Shown here in pieces: positions 14,505 through 22,998 of a stretch of DNA of 35,734 nucleotides; positions within the stretch are counted from its first letter, which is position 1, and each line of letters begins with the position of its first letter. Both the position numbers and the translations under genes were made by a program. The notes under the pieces were generated by a model. That model made no database searches and was not told the DNA's origin. It was given only the letters and a program-made list of their open reading frames with translations. This stretch comes from Nocardia sp. MH4. Its GTDB lineage: Bacteria; Actinomycetota; Actinomycetes; Mycobacteriales; Mycobacteriaceae. The stretch lies in assembly GCF_019266065.1 (NCBI RefSeq), contig NZ_LPNR01000062.1, positions 1-35,734 on the forward strand. Direction: 5' to 3'.

Positions 14505-14929
14505 GGGGTCACCGACAGGGCGAGGTGCAGCACCAGCGACAGCGGCGGCAGCACGTCGTCGCGGCTGGGCGGACGCACCCAGTGACAGCCCTCGCGGCTC
14601 CACCGGCCCAGGCTGGTCGGCAGCATGACCGCGCTGCCGATGCCTGGGATATCGATGTCGAGGCCGGCCAGCTCGGTGACCACCTCGGCGGGCGGCCGGG
14701 CATCGGGTTCGGTGAGCAGGCTCCAGCGGATCTGCCGGGCCAGCACCGGACCGGCCCGGCGTTGCTCCCGTAAGGTCTCGAGCACCGACTCGGCGCGCGT
14801 GGTCGGCAGGTGCACCACGCAGAGCCGATCGGTGATCGGCAGCATCACGAAGCCACCACGCTCGCGAACGGGTAGCCCGAATTCGCGCTGGTAGCAAGAC
14901 ACCCAGTCGTCGACAGTTCTGGCTTCCAC
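14417..14929 (-). CDS. Small unknown protein paired with XRE-TPR regulator
   Basis: About 170 residues; I recognise only a recurrent actinobacterial layout. [19 protein letters not shown] is followed by VVHLPTT, an Arg-rich helix, [13 protein letters not shown], then [19 protein letters not shown]. Proteins of this pattern (FGxPV ... LP ... PPS) often lie beside XRE-family TPR regulators like the divergent gene here; no activity is known to me. The GTG at 14927-14929 is the chosen start (GGAAGG immediately upstream); upstream alternatives up to 15139 would run into the regulator's start region and are less likely. The C-terminal 29 residues are antisense to dcd, an unusually long convergent overlap, so the true end is certain only as an open frame. 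Confidence 0.6.
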   Translation of the reverse strand: MEARTVDDWVSCYQREFGLPVRERGGFVMLPITDRLCVVHLPTTRAESVLETLREQRRAGPVLARQIRWSLLTEPDARPPAEVVTELAGLDIDIPGIGSAVMLPTSLGRWSREGCHWVRPPSRDDVLPPLSLVLHLALSVTPQRVSTALSEAGGNGKLRYDRDGVGPRCP

Positions 14930-15077
14930 CCTTCCAGGATGGTCCCTGCGCGTGCGCGCGACCACTGCCCCGCACCGCCCTTTCACTGCCTCAGGCAACC
15001 GATTCCGTGAAGATGTGGCGTGTCTCACTGTCGCACTCGTACTCTGGGAGCAGTAGTCCATCGGATGAGGTGACGCC

Positions 15078-16394
15078 GTGGTCGGGGAGTGGACAGGCAG
15101 AGAGGCCAGAGCTCTTCGCGATGCCAAACGAATGAGCATCCGGGAGTTCGCGGCTCATCTCGGCGTGCATGAACGACTGGTCTCGAAGTGGGAGGCCGGT
15201 GGCGCACGCGTGCGCCCACGGCCGGTGAACCAAGCCGCGCTCGACACGTCGCTGGCCCGGTCCGACGACGTGGTCCGCGCACGTTTCTCTACCCTTTTGG
15301 CGCCCACCGGCGCCGACGCCGACCTGCTCGCTTTCGTCGACGCCGGTGCGATCAAAGGCGCTGTGCCCGAGGTGATGTCGGAGAGGGAGTTGATCATGGC
15401 GGCTGCGCACGAGGCGAGCGAGCACGCGGCTGCCGCGGAGAGCACGAATGTCGGCGCGACGACGCTGGCCCAGCTCGACGCCGACGTCCGGCGCATCGCC
15501 AACGAATACGTGCACGCCGCGCCTGCGCCCATGATGGTCGAGATGCTGCGGGTGCGGCGGCGGGTGTACCGACTACTCGACGGGCAGCAGAAGCCCGGCG
15601 ACACCAGTCATCTCTACCTGCTCGCCGGCACCCTGTCGGGGCTGATGGCCAACGCCAGCACCGACCTGGGGTACCTCGACGCCGCGGGCGAACAGATCAG
15701 GGCCGCTTGGGCATACGCCGAACTCAGCGGCCACAACGGCTTACGCGCGTGGACCCGCGGCATGCACGCGCTGATCGAGAACTGGTCGGATCGGCCGCGC
15801 AACGCGGTCCAATTGGCGCGCAGCGGACAGGAATTCGCCGGGCAGGGCCTGGCTCGGGTCCGGCTGCTCAACATCGAGGCCAGGGTGTGGGCGCGGCTGG
15901 GCAGCGACACCGAGACCGACCGCTGCCTGCGCGCCGCCGAGGCGGTGGTGAGCGACCGGCGCGACGAGCTGCACGACGAGATCGGCGGCGTGTTCGGCTT
16001 CGGCGCGCCGAAGGCCGCGTACTACGCGGGCGCCACCTGCATCCAGCTCGGTCGGGCCGAACAGGCGCTGGCCGCCACCGAACGGGCCATCACCCTGTAC
16101 TCCAGCGGACCCGCCCTGCAGCGCTCCTACGGCGCCGAATCGCTGGCGCGGGTCGACAACGCCGCGGCCCACCTCATCAACGGCAGTATCGACGGCGCCG
16201 CCGACGCCCTGCGCCCGGTGCTGGGGTTGCCCGAGGATCGCCGCATCGCCCAGCTCGGCGAGCGGTTGACCGGGGTGCGGCGGCGGATCGCCGCGCCCGC
16301 CTATCGCGACGCCTTCGAGGCCCGCCAGCTCGACGAGCGGATCGAGGAATTCTGCGGCGCCACCGCCGCCGCGGGCCTGCCACCAGGCAGATGA
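15078..16394 (+). CDS. XRE-family transcriptional regulator with TPR-like domain
   Basis: 438 residues. The N-terminal helix-turn-helix spans about residues 6-45 (GREARALRDAKRMSIREFAAHLGV and HERLVSKWEAGG). A linker follows, and from about residue 150 a helical TPR-like region of Ala/Leu/Arg-rich repeats, including LYLLAGTLSGLMANASTDLG and YAELSGHNGLRAWTRGM. This architecture is common in Streptomyces and Nocardia; the repeats probably sense a ligand or partner. The GTG start has GAGG about 8 bp upstream. Its stop overlaps the in-frame upstream ATG of aspC (ATGA), so the two genes may be coupled. The divergent neighbour is the small unknown gene. Confidence 0.85.
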   Translation: MVGEWTGREARALRDAKRMSIREFAAHLGVHERLVSKWEAGGARVRPRPVNQAALDTSLARSDDVVRARFSTLLAPTGADADLLAFVDAGAIKGAVPEVMSERELIMAAAHEASEHAAAAESTNVGATTLAQLDADVRRIANEYVHAAPAPMMVEMLRVRRRVYRLLDGQQKPGDTSHLYLLAGTLSGLMANASTDLGYLDAAGEQIRAAWAYAELSGHNGLRAWTRGMHALIENWSDRPRNAVQLARSGQEFAGQGLARVRLLNIEARVWARLGSDTETDRCLRAAEAVVSDRRDELHDEIGGVFGFGAPKAAYYAGATCIQLGRAEQALAATERAITLYSSGPALQRSYGAESLARVDNAAAHLINGSIDGAADALRPVLGLPEDRRIAQLGERLTGVRRRIAAPAYRDAFEARQLDERIEEFCGATAAAGLPPGR

Positions 16395-17662
16395 GGGCGG
16401 ATGGCACCATTGGTCGGGTGAGTCCTCAATCGCCGCATGTGCCGCCGCGCGTTCTCGAGCAGTCGAAGAAACTGCAGGACGTGGTCTACGAGATCCGTGG
16501 GCCGGTACACGCACACGCGGCGCGTTTGGAGGCCGAGGGCCACCGCATCCTCAAGCTGAACATCGGCAATCCGGCCCCGTTCGGGTTCGAAGCGCCCGAT
16601 GTGATCATGCGCGACATGATCGCGGCGCTGCCGTACGCGCAGGGGTATTCCGAGTCCAAGGGCATCCTGTCGGCCCGGCGCGCGATCGTCACCCGCTACG
16701 AGCTGGTGCCCGGTTTCCCCGAGCTCGACGTCGACGACGTCTACCTGGGCAACGGCGTCTCCGAGCTGATCACCGTCACCATGCAGGCGCTGCTCGACAA
16801 CGGCGACGAGGTGCTGATCCCGGCGCCCGACTACCCGCTGTGGACGGCCATGACCAGCCTGGCCGGTGGTACCCCGGTGCACTACCTGTGCGACGAGGCC
16901 AACGGCTGGCAGCCCGATATCGCCGATATCGAATCGAAGATCACCGACAAGACCAAGGCCCTGCTGGTGATCAACCCGAACAACCCGACGGGGGCGGTGT
17001 ACTCGGCGGAGGTGCTGCAGCAGATCGTCGACCTGGCGCGCAAGCATCGCCTGCTGCTGCTGGCCGACGAGATCTACGACAAGATCCTCTACGACGACGC
17101 CAAGCACATCTCGCTGGCCTCGCTCGCGCCCGATCTGCTGTGCCTGACGTTCAACGGCCTGTCCAAGGCGTACCGGGTGGCCGGGTATCGGTCCGGCTGG
17201 CTGGCCATCACCGGGCCCAAGGAGCACGCGGCCGGCTTCCTCGAGGGCATCGACCTGCTCGCTTCGTCCCGACTGTGCCCGAACGTGCCCGCCCAGCACG
17301 CGATCCAGGTGGCGCTCGGCGGCCACCAGAGCATCGAGGACCTGATCCTGCCCGGTGGGCGGCTGCTCGAGCAGCGCGACGTGGCCTGGGAGCGGCTCAA
17401 CATGATCCCCGGTGTGTCGTGTGTGAAGCCGCGCGGCGCGCTGTACGCGTTCCCGCGTCTGGATCCGAACGTGCACGAGATCCACGACGACGGGAAGCTC
17501 GTGCTCGATCTGTTGTTGCAGGAGAAGATCCTGATGGTGCAGGGCACCGGGTTCAATTGGCCCGACACCGATCACCTGCGGATCGTGACCCTGCCGTGGG
17601 CGCGGGATCTGGCGGTGGCGATCGAGCGGTTCGGCAATTTCCTCGCCAGTTACCGTCAGTGA
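16391..17662 (+). CDS. aspC: PLP-dependent aminotransferase, AspC/AlaA-like
   Basis: Class I/II aminotransferase of about 423 residues, transferring amino groups between amino acids and 2-oxo acids. From QSKKLQDVVYEIRGPVHAHA to NFLASYRQ it follows the remembered M. tuberculosis Rv0337c almost residue for residue. The PLP-binding Lys is in TFNGLSKAYRVAGYRSGW, the Asp and Tyr that contact PLP are in LLADEIYDKILY, and INPNNPTGAVYS is the conserved Asn loop. ATG at 16391 overlaps the upstream stop (ATGA) and is used here; GTG at 16418 is an equally good start, since homology begins later. The AspC name is historical; specificity may be closer to alanine or valine transaminase (AlaA). Confidence 0.93.
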   Translation: MRADGTIGRVSPQSPHVPPRVLEQSKKLQDVVYEIRGPVHAHAARLEAEGHRILKLNIGNPAPFGFEAPDVIMRDMIAALPYAQGYSESKGILSARRAIVTRYELVPGFPELDVDDVYLGNGVSELITVTMQALLDNGDEVLIPAPDYPLWTAMTSLAGGTPVHYLCDEANGWQPDIADIESKITDKTKALLVINPNNPTGAVYSAEVLQQIVDLARKHRLLLLADEIYDKILYDDAKHISLASLAPDLLCLTFNGLSKAYRVAGYRSGWLAITGPKEHAAGFLEGIDLLASSRLCPNVPAQHAIQVALGGHQSIEDLILPGGRLLEQRDVAWERLNMIPGVSCVKPRGALYAFPRLDPNVHEIHDDGKLVLDLLLQEKILMVQGTGFNWPDTDHLRIVTLPWARDLAVAIERFGNFLASYRQ

Positions 17663-17669
17663 GTCCTCA

Positions 17670-17702
17670 CCCCGCGAGGCTGTGACCAGTGAGTTCGCGG
17701 GG
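17670..17702 (+). terminator. Putative terminator after aspC
   Basis: CCCCGCGA and its reverse complement TCGCGGGG are separated by 17 bases, starting 8 bp after the aspC stop. It is weaker than other hairpins in the window because of the loop size and the lack of a T tract. Confidence 0.55.
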
Positions 17703-17780
17703 CCTGGGCAACCTGGTCATCCGTATAGATTGACCAAAACAGACTCCGGGTTCGGAATCTTGCAGTTTTTGAAGAGCTAC

Positions 17781-17810
17781 TAGTGCAAAAGTCCAACTTT
17801 TGTGTACAGT
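17781..17810 (+). promoter_or_regulatory. Promoter of the 6C RNA with an AT-rich dyad
   Basis: A -10-like TACAGT lies at 17805-17810, about 7 bp before the first predicted RNA hairpin. Directly upstream, CAAAAGT-CCA-ACTTTTG (17786-17802) is a perfect 7-bp inverted repeat, AT-rich in an otherwise GC-rich region, occupying the space between the -35 and -10 positions. No canonical -35 is seen, so an activator or alternative sigma factor is plausible. Farther up, TGGTCA and TGACCA arms flank TATAGA (17714-17736). Confidence 0.55.
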
Positions 17811-17816
17811 AGTCCT

Positions 17817-18000
17817 CGGCGCTTCGGCGCCCGGCCCGGTTGTCTACCCCCCCTGGACAACCGAGAGCCTCAGGTAAGCGCGCCTACCCCCCTGGGCGCC
17901 TGCCTGCGGGCGGCGGAGACATCCCCCTGCTCTCCGCCGCCCCCACAAACAGCCCGCCTCCCCGCGAACTTTGGCCAGACCAAGGCGCGGGGAGGCTTTT
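17817..18000 (+). ncRNA. 6C small RNA (RF01066-like) with three C-rich loops
   Basis: The stretch folds by eye into consecutive hairpins: GGCGC-TTCG-GCGCC; CGGTTGTC/GACAACCG with a loop of seven C; GCGCC/GGCGC with a loop of six C; a perfect 12-bp stem GGGCGGCGGAGA/TCTCCGCCGCCC with a loop of five C; and a terminator GCCTCCCCGCG/CGCGGGGAGGC followed by TTTT. Two successive hairpins with six or more C in the loop define the actinobacterial 6C RNA, which in M. tuberculosis pairs with G-rich mRNA sites through these loops. The third C-rich hairpin is additional to the two I recall for the family. The 5' end is inferred from TACAGT and the 3' end from the T tract. Confidence 0.85.
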
Positions 18001-18008
18001 GTCTGCGA

Positions 18009-18026
18009 GTCGTTCTTGAAAACGAC
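18009..18026 (+). promoter_or_regulatory. Dyad between 6C RNA terminator and yibE/F-like gene
   Basis: GTCGTT-CTTGAA-AACGAC is a perfect 6-bp inverted repeat with a 6-bp spacer, 18 bp before the GTG start, in a stretch with no visible ribosome binding site. It may be an operator or a small hairpin; similarity to metal-regulator boxes is only superficial. Confidence 0.4.
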
Positions 18027-18044
18027 ATCCTTTAAGCTTTGCCG

Positions 18045-19322
18045 GTGAGCGATCATCATCATCACCATCACCACGATCACTCGGGGCCCATCGCCATCGG
18101 GGCTACCGCGGCGAAGGTCGTGGTGGGGCTGCTCGGGGTGATCGGGGTGATCGTGCTGGTTGCGACCGCGATCTTGTGGCCGAGCGCGCAGCATGTCGAG
18201 ATTCCGTTGCCGATGCAGACCGTGTCGGGTGGCGCGGTGCACACCGAGGCCGGGACCGTCGTGCTACAGGACATCGGGCCGTGCGGTAGCCCGTCGAACG
18301 GGAAGGTGTTCACGGGGCAGCCGATCGAGCCGCGTGCCGCCTCCTACACCTGTCAGCGCAGCGTGATCGACATCCGCTCCGGGCCCGACGAGGGCAAGAA
18401 GACGCTGTTCGAAATCGCGCCGGGCCCCGGGCAACCCGACCTGCGCGCCGGCGACGAGATCCGGATCGTGCGCGCGGCCGACCCCAGCGGCACGACCATG
18501 TACGCGTTCGAGGACTACTCGCGCGGGCTGCCGCTGCTGGTGATCGTGCTCGCGTTCGTCATCGTCATCTGTGTGGTCGCGCGGTGGCGGGGGTTCCGGG
18601 CACTGCTCGGCCTGGTATTCGCGTTCGCCGTCGTCGTCATGTTCCTGCTGCCCGCGCTGCTCGACGGCAAGCCCGCGATTCCGGTCGCGCTGGTCTCGGG
18701 CGCGCTGATCCTCTACGTGGTGCTCTACCTCGCGCACGGGGTGAATCTGCGGACCAGTTCCGCGCTGCTCGGCACGCTCGCCTCGATGCTCGTCGCGGCG
18801 TTGCTGTCCTGGGTGGCGCTCGAGATCACCAACCTCACCGGCCTGTCCGAAGAACAGAACACCAACGTGGCCACCTATATCCAGCACGTCAGCATCACCG
18901 GGCTGCTGCTGGCCGGCTTCATCATCGGCTCGCTCGGTGTGCTCAACGACGTCACCATCACCCAGGCCTCGGCGGCGTTCGAGCTCGCCGCGCTCGACGA
19001 AGACGCGTCTCGCGGGGAGATCTTCACCGCGGCCATGCGGGTCGGGCGCGACCACATCGCCAGCACCGTCTACACCCTGGTGCTCGCCTACGCCGGTGGC
19101 GCGCTGCCGCTGCTGCTGCTGTTCAGCATCGCCGGGCGGTCCATCACCGACGTGCTCACCGGCGACGCCGTCGCCATCGAGATCGCGCGGTCGGCGGTCG
19201 GCGGTATCGCGCTGGCCCTGTCGGTGCCGCTGACCACCCTCATCGCGGTGCTGCTGGCCCGGCCCTTCGGCGCCAAGCCGGTCGCCGCGCCGCCGCAGCG
19301 GGCCCGGCACGCCAGGAACTGA
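18045..19322 (+). CDS. YibE/F-family membrane protein with His-rich N-terminus
   Basis: 425-residue polytopic membrane protein of the YibE/F family, a putative transporter family with no proven substrate. The N-terminus has seven consecutive His (DHHHHHHHDHS), then a first membrane helix (residues about 20-45). An extracytoplasmic domain of about 110 residues with two cysteines (IGPCGSP and YTCQRS) follows, then about seven further hydrophobic helices including the family segment IIGSLGVLNDVTITQASAA. The last helix precedes a basic tail. GTG at 18045 is used; TTG at 18039 is in frame. No Shine-Dalgarno is seen, so translation may be leaderless or depend on an upstream transcript. It begins 45 bp after the 6C RNA terminator. 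Confidence 0.88.
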   Translation: MSDHHHHHHHDHSGPIAIGATAAKVVVGLLGVIGVIVLVATAILWPSAQHVEIPLPMQTVSGGAVHTEAGTVVLQDIGPCGSPSNGKVFTGQPIEPRAASYTCQRSVIDIRSGPDEGKKTLFEIAPGPGQPDLRAGDEIRIVRAADPSGTTMYAFEDYSRGLPLLVIVLAFVIVICVVARWRGFRALLGLVFAFAVVVMFLLPALLDGKPAIPVALVSGALILYVVLYLAHGVNLRTSSALLGTLASMLVAALLSWVALEITNLTGLSEEQNTNVATYIQHVSITGLLLAGFIIGSLGVLNDVTITQASAAFELAALDEDASRGEIFTAAMRVGRDHIASTVYTLVLAYAGGALPLLLLFSIAGRSITDVLTGDAVAIEIARSAVGGIALALSVPLTTLIAVLLARPFGAKPVAAPPQRARHARN

Positions 19323-19325
19323 GCG

Positions 19326-20687
19326 CTACTGCCCCGGCGGCGGGAAGCCGGGCAACACCACCGGCGGCAACGTCGGGACGACGATCGGTGGCAGGCCCGG
19401 CACCACGGTGATGGTGTTGGGGCCCTGCGACGGCGGCGCCGAGGTGGTCGGTTGCGAGTTCTGCTGGATCACCGGCGGCGCGGCCACCGTCGCGTGCACG
19501 GCGTCGGTGGTCGTCGCGGGCGCCGAGGACGGGCCCGCCAGGGTCGGACGCGGCGCGCTCGACTCGGGCACGGCCTGGGAGCCGTCACTGGAATTGCCGC
19601 GTTCGAGCACCTCGGGGCCGTACCCGAGCCCGAGGCCGATCGCGGCGACCACCACCAGGGAACTCACCGTCAGCACCGCGGCGTTCAGCTCCCGGCGGTT
19701 GTGGCCGTTGCGGCTGGTCAGCGAGCTCAGCGGTCGGCGACGGCGCGCGGGCGCGGTCAGCCATGCCGGGGTCGCGTCGTCGATCTCGGTCATCGGGGCG
19801 GGCGGGGGACCGGCAGGCGCCTGCTGGACCTGCGCGGGCCGCGCGAGCAGCGCGGCACCACGGGCCAGCGCGGTCTCCGGCTCGGCGGGCACGATCACCG
19901 GCACGCCGATCGTGCGTTCCAGCACCCGGGCGATCAACGGGATCCGGGCGCCACCGCCGATCACCATGATCGCCTGCACCGGATGCTGCGCGCGGATGAT
20001 GACATCGCGCGTCATCCGCGCCGACGACTCGATCGCCAGCATCATCAGCGCTTCGAAGTTCTCCTGGGTGAGCAGCACCAGGCCCTGCTCACTGGGCAGC
20101 GCGACCGCGTTCGTGCTCGACAACTGCTCCTTGGCCGCCCGGCACAGCGCGTCCAGCTCGGCCAAGCCCACCGGGTCGGCCGGATGCGCGATACGGCCCG
20201 AGGCGATCTGCTGCTCCCGGATCAGCGAATCCAGGTAGTCGCCGCTGATGTCGCTGATCCGCTCGCACTGGTAGACGTCGCTGGTGCGGGCGTTGACCAC
20301 GCTCACCGTCAGCCCCGAACTGCCCAGGTCGTAGACCGCCAGCGCGGAGACCTCGCGCATATCGGTGGTCGCGTGCGCGAAATGCACGGCGGCGACCGCT
20401 TCGGGAACCAGCTGATAGTTGGTGAGCTGACGCCGCGCCATCGCGGCCCGGATGGCCCTGGCCTGCGGTTCGCTGCGGAAGGTCACCGTGGTGGCCGCGA
20501 CCTCGGGAGCCGCGGCCAGCGTCGCGGCGATCGCGTCGGCGGCCGATTCCTCGGCCTGGTGCTCCGGCATCGAAATGGTGTGCAGCTCGAACGAATACGG
20601 GGGGACGAAGCCGTGGGGACCACCGTGCTGCGGGCGTGCGAGGCGCACTGTGCCGGCCCCCACCGATACTCCCAATACCGCACTCAT
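19326..20687 (-). CDS. Membrane-anchored Hsp70/actin-fold protein with Pro-rich tail
   Basis: 453 residues. The N-terminal 300 or so resemble an Hsp70-type ATPase. The phosphate-1 strand is degenerate (LGVSVGAGTVRLA rather than GIDLGTTNS), phosphate-2 reads VYDLGSSGLTVSVV, the adenosine loop is MVIGGGARIPLIARVLE, and ETALARGAALLA ends the domain. There is no peptide-binding domain; instead a linker, one membrane helix (LTVSSLVVVAAIGLGLGY, about residue 345) and an outer Pro/Thr/Ser tail ending in repeated VPTLPP-like units. ATG at 20685-20687 is used so that the protein starts MSAVLGVSV. It is convergent with the yibE/F-like gene (3 bp apart) and downstream of udgA. A related shorter protein is encoded at 31871. 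Function unknown. Confidence 0.82.
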   Translation of the reverse strand: MSAVLGVSVGAGTVRLARPQHGGPHGFVPPYSFELHTISMPEHQAEESAADAIAATLAAAPEVAATTVTFRSEPQARAIRAAMARRQLTNYQLVPEAVAAVHFAHATTDMREVSALAVYDLGSSGLTVSVVNARTSDVYQCERISDISGDYLDSLIREQQIASGRIAHPADPVGLAELDALCRAAKEQLSSTNAVALPSEQGLVLLTQENFEALMMLAIESSARMTRDVIIRAQHPVQAIMVIGGGARIPLIARVLERTIGVPVIVPAEPETALARGAALLARPAQVQQAPAGPPPAPMTEIDDATPAWLTAPARRRRPLSSLTSRNGHNRRELNAAVLTVSSLVVVAAIGLGLGYGPEVLERGNSSDGSQAVPESSAPRPTLAGPSSAPATTTDAVHATVAAPPVIQQNSQPTTSAPPSQGPNTITVVPGLPPIVVPTLPPVVLPGFPPPGQ

Positions 20688-20774
20688 CAGCTGCCCATCT
20701 CGTTCCCTACTGCACGACATGCGGAGCCTGCACACTCGGATCTATGCCCGGCAGCCCCCGCTTGGATCGCCACT

Positions 20775-22097
20775 CTACGGGGTACCGAGTCCGGCGTACA
20801 CCCACCCGGCGTCGCGCCAGGTAGCGCGGTCCAGGCAATTGCGACCGTCGATGATCGAACGGGACCGCACCACCGGATCCAGATCGGCGGGGGTCAACGC
20901 CGTGAATTCGTTCCACTCGGTCAGGACCAGGACCACGTCGGCGCGATCGCACGCCTCGGCGACCGAAGTGGCGTAGTTCAGCGTCGGGAACACCCGGCGC
21001 GAATTCTCCACGGCCTTCGGGTCGTACACGGTGACGACCGCGCCGTGCAGCTGGATCATCCCCGCGACGTTCAGCGCGGGCGAATCGCGTACGTCGTCGG
21101 ACTCCGGCTTGAACGCGGCGCCGAGGACCGCGACGTTCGCGCCCAGCAGCGAGCCGCCGCAGGCGCGCGCGGCCATGTCGACCACCTTGGTGCGGCGGCG
21201 CATGTTGATGTTGTCGACCTCGCGCAGGAACGCCACGGCGTGATCGGCGCCCAGCTCGCCGGAGCGGGCCATGAACGCGCGGATGTCCTTGGGCAGGCAG
21301 CCGCCGCCGAAACCCAATCCGGCGTTGAGGAATCGACGACCGATGCGGGCGTCGTAGCCCAGCGCGTCGGCCAGCATCGTCACGTCGGCGCCGGTCGCCT
21401 CGCAGACCTCCGAGACCGCGTTGATGAACGAGATCTTGGTGGCCAGGAAGGCGTTCGCCGAGACCTTCACCAGTTCGGCGGTGGCCAGATCGGTGAGCAG
21501 GAAGGGGATCTCGGCGGCGATCAGGTCGGCGTAGATCTCGCGGATCTGCTGCTCGACCCACGCCGACCGCTCGCGGGCGTTGTCGATGCCCAGGACCAGG
21601 CGGTCCGGGCGCAGGGTGTCCTGCACGGCGAAGCCCTCGCGCAGGAACTCCGGATTCCAGGCCACCTCGACGTCGACGTTCGCCGCCGCGCGTGCCCGTT
21701 CGCCCAGGGCCGCGGCGGTTCCCACCGGCACGGTGGACTTGCCGACGATCATCGCCGGGCGCTCCAGCATCGGGGCCAGTGTGTCGACCACGGCGTGGAC
21801 GTATTTCAGGTCGGCGCCGTACTCGCCCTTCTTCTGTGGCGTGCCGACGCCCAGGAAGTGCACGTCGGCGTGGGCCGCGGCGTCCTCGTAGTCGGTGGTG
21901 AACCGCAGGCGGCCCGCGGCGAGGTTGCGTTGCAGCACCTCGTCCAGACCCGGTTCGTAGAACGGCACCACACCGTCGGCCAGCTTGGCCACCTTGCCGG
22001 GATCCACATCCACCCCGACCACATCGTGCCCCAGCTCGGCCATACACGCGGCATGCGTGGCCCCCAGGTACCCCGTTCCGAAGACTGTGCATCGCAT
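20775..22097 (-). CDS. udgA: UDP-glucose 6-dehydrogenase
   Basis: 440-residue NAD-dependent enzyme that oxidises UDP-glucose twice to UDP-glucuronate, a precursor of cell-surface sugars. The Rossmann motif is TVFGTGYLGATHAACMAELG at the N-terminus. VGKSTVPVGTA and EVAWNPEFLREGFA form the substrate site, LGFGGGCLPKD carries the catalytic Cys (about residue 260), and LGAAFKPESDDVRDSPAL opens the C-terminal UDP-binding domain. Length and motifs match M. tuberculosis UdgA (Rv0322), which likewise lies near dcd. The ATG start gives the standard dinucleotide-binding N-terminus. The downstream Hsp70-like gene begins 87 bp later in the same direction and may be co-transcribed. Confidence 0.95.
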   Translation of the reverse strand: MRCTVFGTGYLGATHAACMAELGHDVVGVDVDPGKVAKLADGVVPFYEPGLDEVLQRNLAAGRLRFTTDYEDAAAHADVHFLGVGTPQKKGEYGADLKYVHAVVDTLAPMLERPAMIVGKSTVPVGTAAALGERARAAANVDVEVAWNPEFLREGFAVQDTLRPDRLVLGIDNARERSAWVEQQIREIYADLIAAEIPFLLTDLATAELVKVSANAFLATKISFINAVSEVCEATGADVTMLADALGYDARIGRRFLNAGLGFGGGCLPKDIRAFMARSGELGADHAVAFLREVDNINMRRRTKVVDMAARACGGSLLGANVAVLGAAFKPESDDVRDSPALNVAGMIQLHGAVVTVYDPKAVENSRRVFPTLNYATSVAEACDRADVVLVLTEWNEFTALTPADLDPVVRSRSIIDGRNCLDRATWRDAGWVYAGLGTP

Positions 22098-22328
22098 AGT
22101 TCTGTTGGTAAGCGGCGCGCGTGGCTACGCCGCGTCAGTGAGGCAAGAGGGGGCGCAACATCTGGTGTACAGGGGGAGACATCGATCGGCCGTCCGGTCG
22201 CGTGGGGCCGCTACCTGCGGTGATGGTGTCCTGCGGGGTGCAAGGTTCGGATCGTGGGTGTGCAGGGTGTTCGCGGGTGTGGACGTGTCATCGGGTCGGG
22301 TGGGTGGCGCGTCACTAGCATCGAGCCG

Positions 22329-22853
22329 GTGCGCCGGCTGTGGTTCCTTCTCGGTGCGCTGCTGCTCGCGGTGCTGGTCGCGGTGGTCGCGCTGTGGCCG
22401 GTGTATGTGCGGCCGCGCGTCGACGCGCCGATGCCCGCCGACGCGATCCTGGTCCTCGGCGGCGCGCACGACGGTCGCGAACAGCTCGGCTTGCGGCTGG
22501 CCGCCGAGGGGTACGCGCCCCGCGTCCTGATCTCCAACCCCTACGAGCACAGTCCGATGGTCAACCGGATCTGCCACGGCGGCTACCGCTTCGAGGTCAT
22601 CTGCTTCGACCCCAGTCCCCGCACCACCCTCGGCGAAGGCCGCGCACTGGCCCGCCTCGGCACCGACTGGACTCGCGTCATCGTCGTCACCTTCACGCCC
22701 CACATCTCCCGAGCCCGCTACATCCTCGGCAAGTGCTGGCCCGGCGAGCTGCTCTTCGTCGACCCGAAACCCCACCTCTCCCCGGCCCGTTGGGCCTGGG
22801 ACTACACCTACCAATCCGCGGGCTACGCGAAAGCCTGGTTCGCCGACTGCTGA
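22329..22853 (+). CDS. YdcF-like (DUF218) membrane-anchored protein
   Basis: 174 residues. An N-terminal membrane helix (LWFLLGALLLAVLVAVVALW) precedes the DUF218 core ADAILVLGGAHDGREQLGLRLA. A segment with two cysteines (NRICHGGYRFEVICFDP) and RTTLGEGRALARL follow, as does VIVVTFTPHISRARYIL, equivalent to the VVTSxxHxxRA motif of YdcF/SanA proteins. Members bind small ligands or act in envelope biogenesis; the activity is unknown. GTG at 22329 is chosen because it places the helix at the N-terminus; upstream in-frame GTG codons to 22254 are possible. The 231-bp divergent region to udgA shows no gene. Confidence 0.82.
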   Translation: MRRLWFLLGALLLAVLVAVVALWPVYVRPRVDAPMPADAILVLGGAHDGREQLGLRLAAEGYAPRVLISNPYEHSPMVNRICHGGYRFEVICFDPSPRTTLGEGRALARLGTDWTRVIVVTFTPHISRARYILGKCWPGELLFVDPKPHLSPARWAWDYTYQSAGYAKAWFADC

Positions 22854-22998
22854 CGCGAATTCGGTTGCCGGCTACTTGCCGGTATCGCCCTTTCGGTTGC
22901 GGCAGCGGGGATACGCTCGCGCAGCACTCCTGTCGGGGGGAGCGCGATGGGGCGGTCAGGAGATCGCTCTGACGTCTGCGAGCAGGGGATATCTGAGG

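Noticed and set aside
13059..14975. A 638-codon minus-strand frame across the lipoprotein gene and dcd
   Set aside because: Low-complexity Arg/Pro/Gly product overlapping the conserved dcd enzyme in antisense.
18048..18078. His run at the YibE/F start as a cloning tag
   Set aside because: It sits in natural context with seven His and further acidic/His residues, without vector sequence.
19452..22223. A 923-codon plus-strand frame across the Hsp70-like and udgA genes
   Set aside because: Arg/Gly/His-rich product without any domain, and both genes beneath it are well supported on the minus strand.
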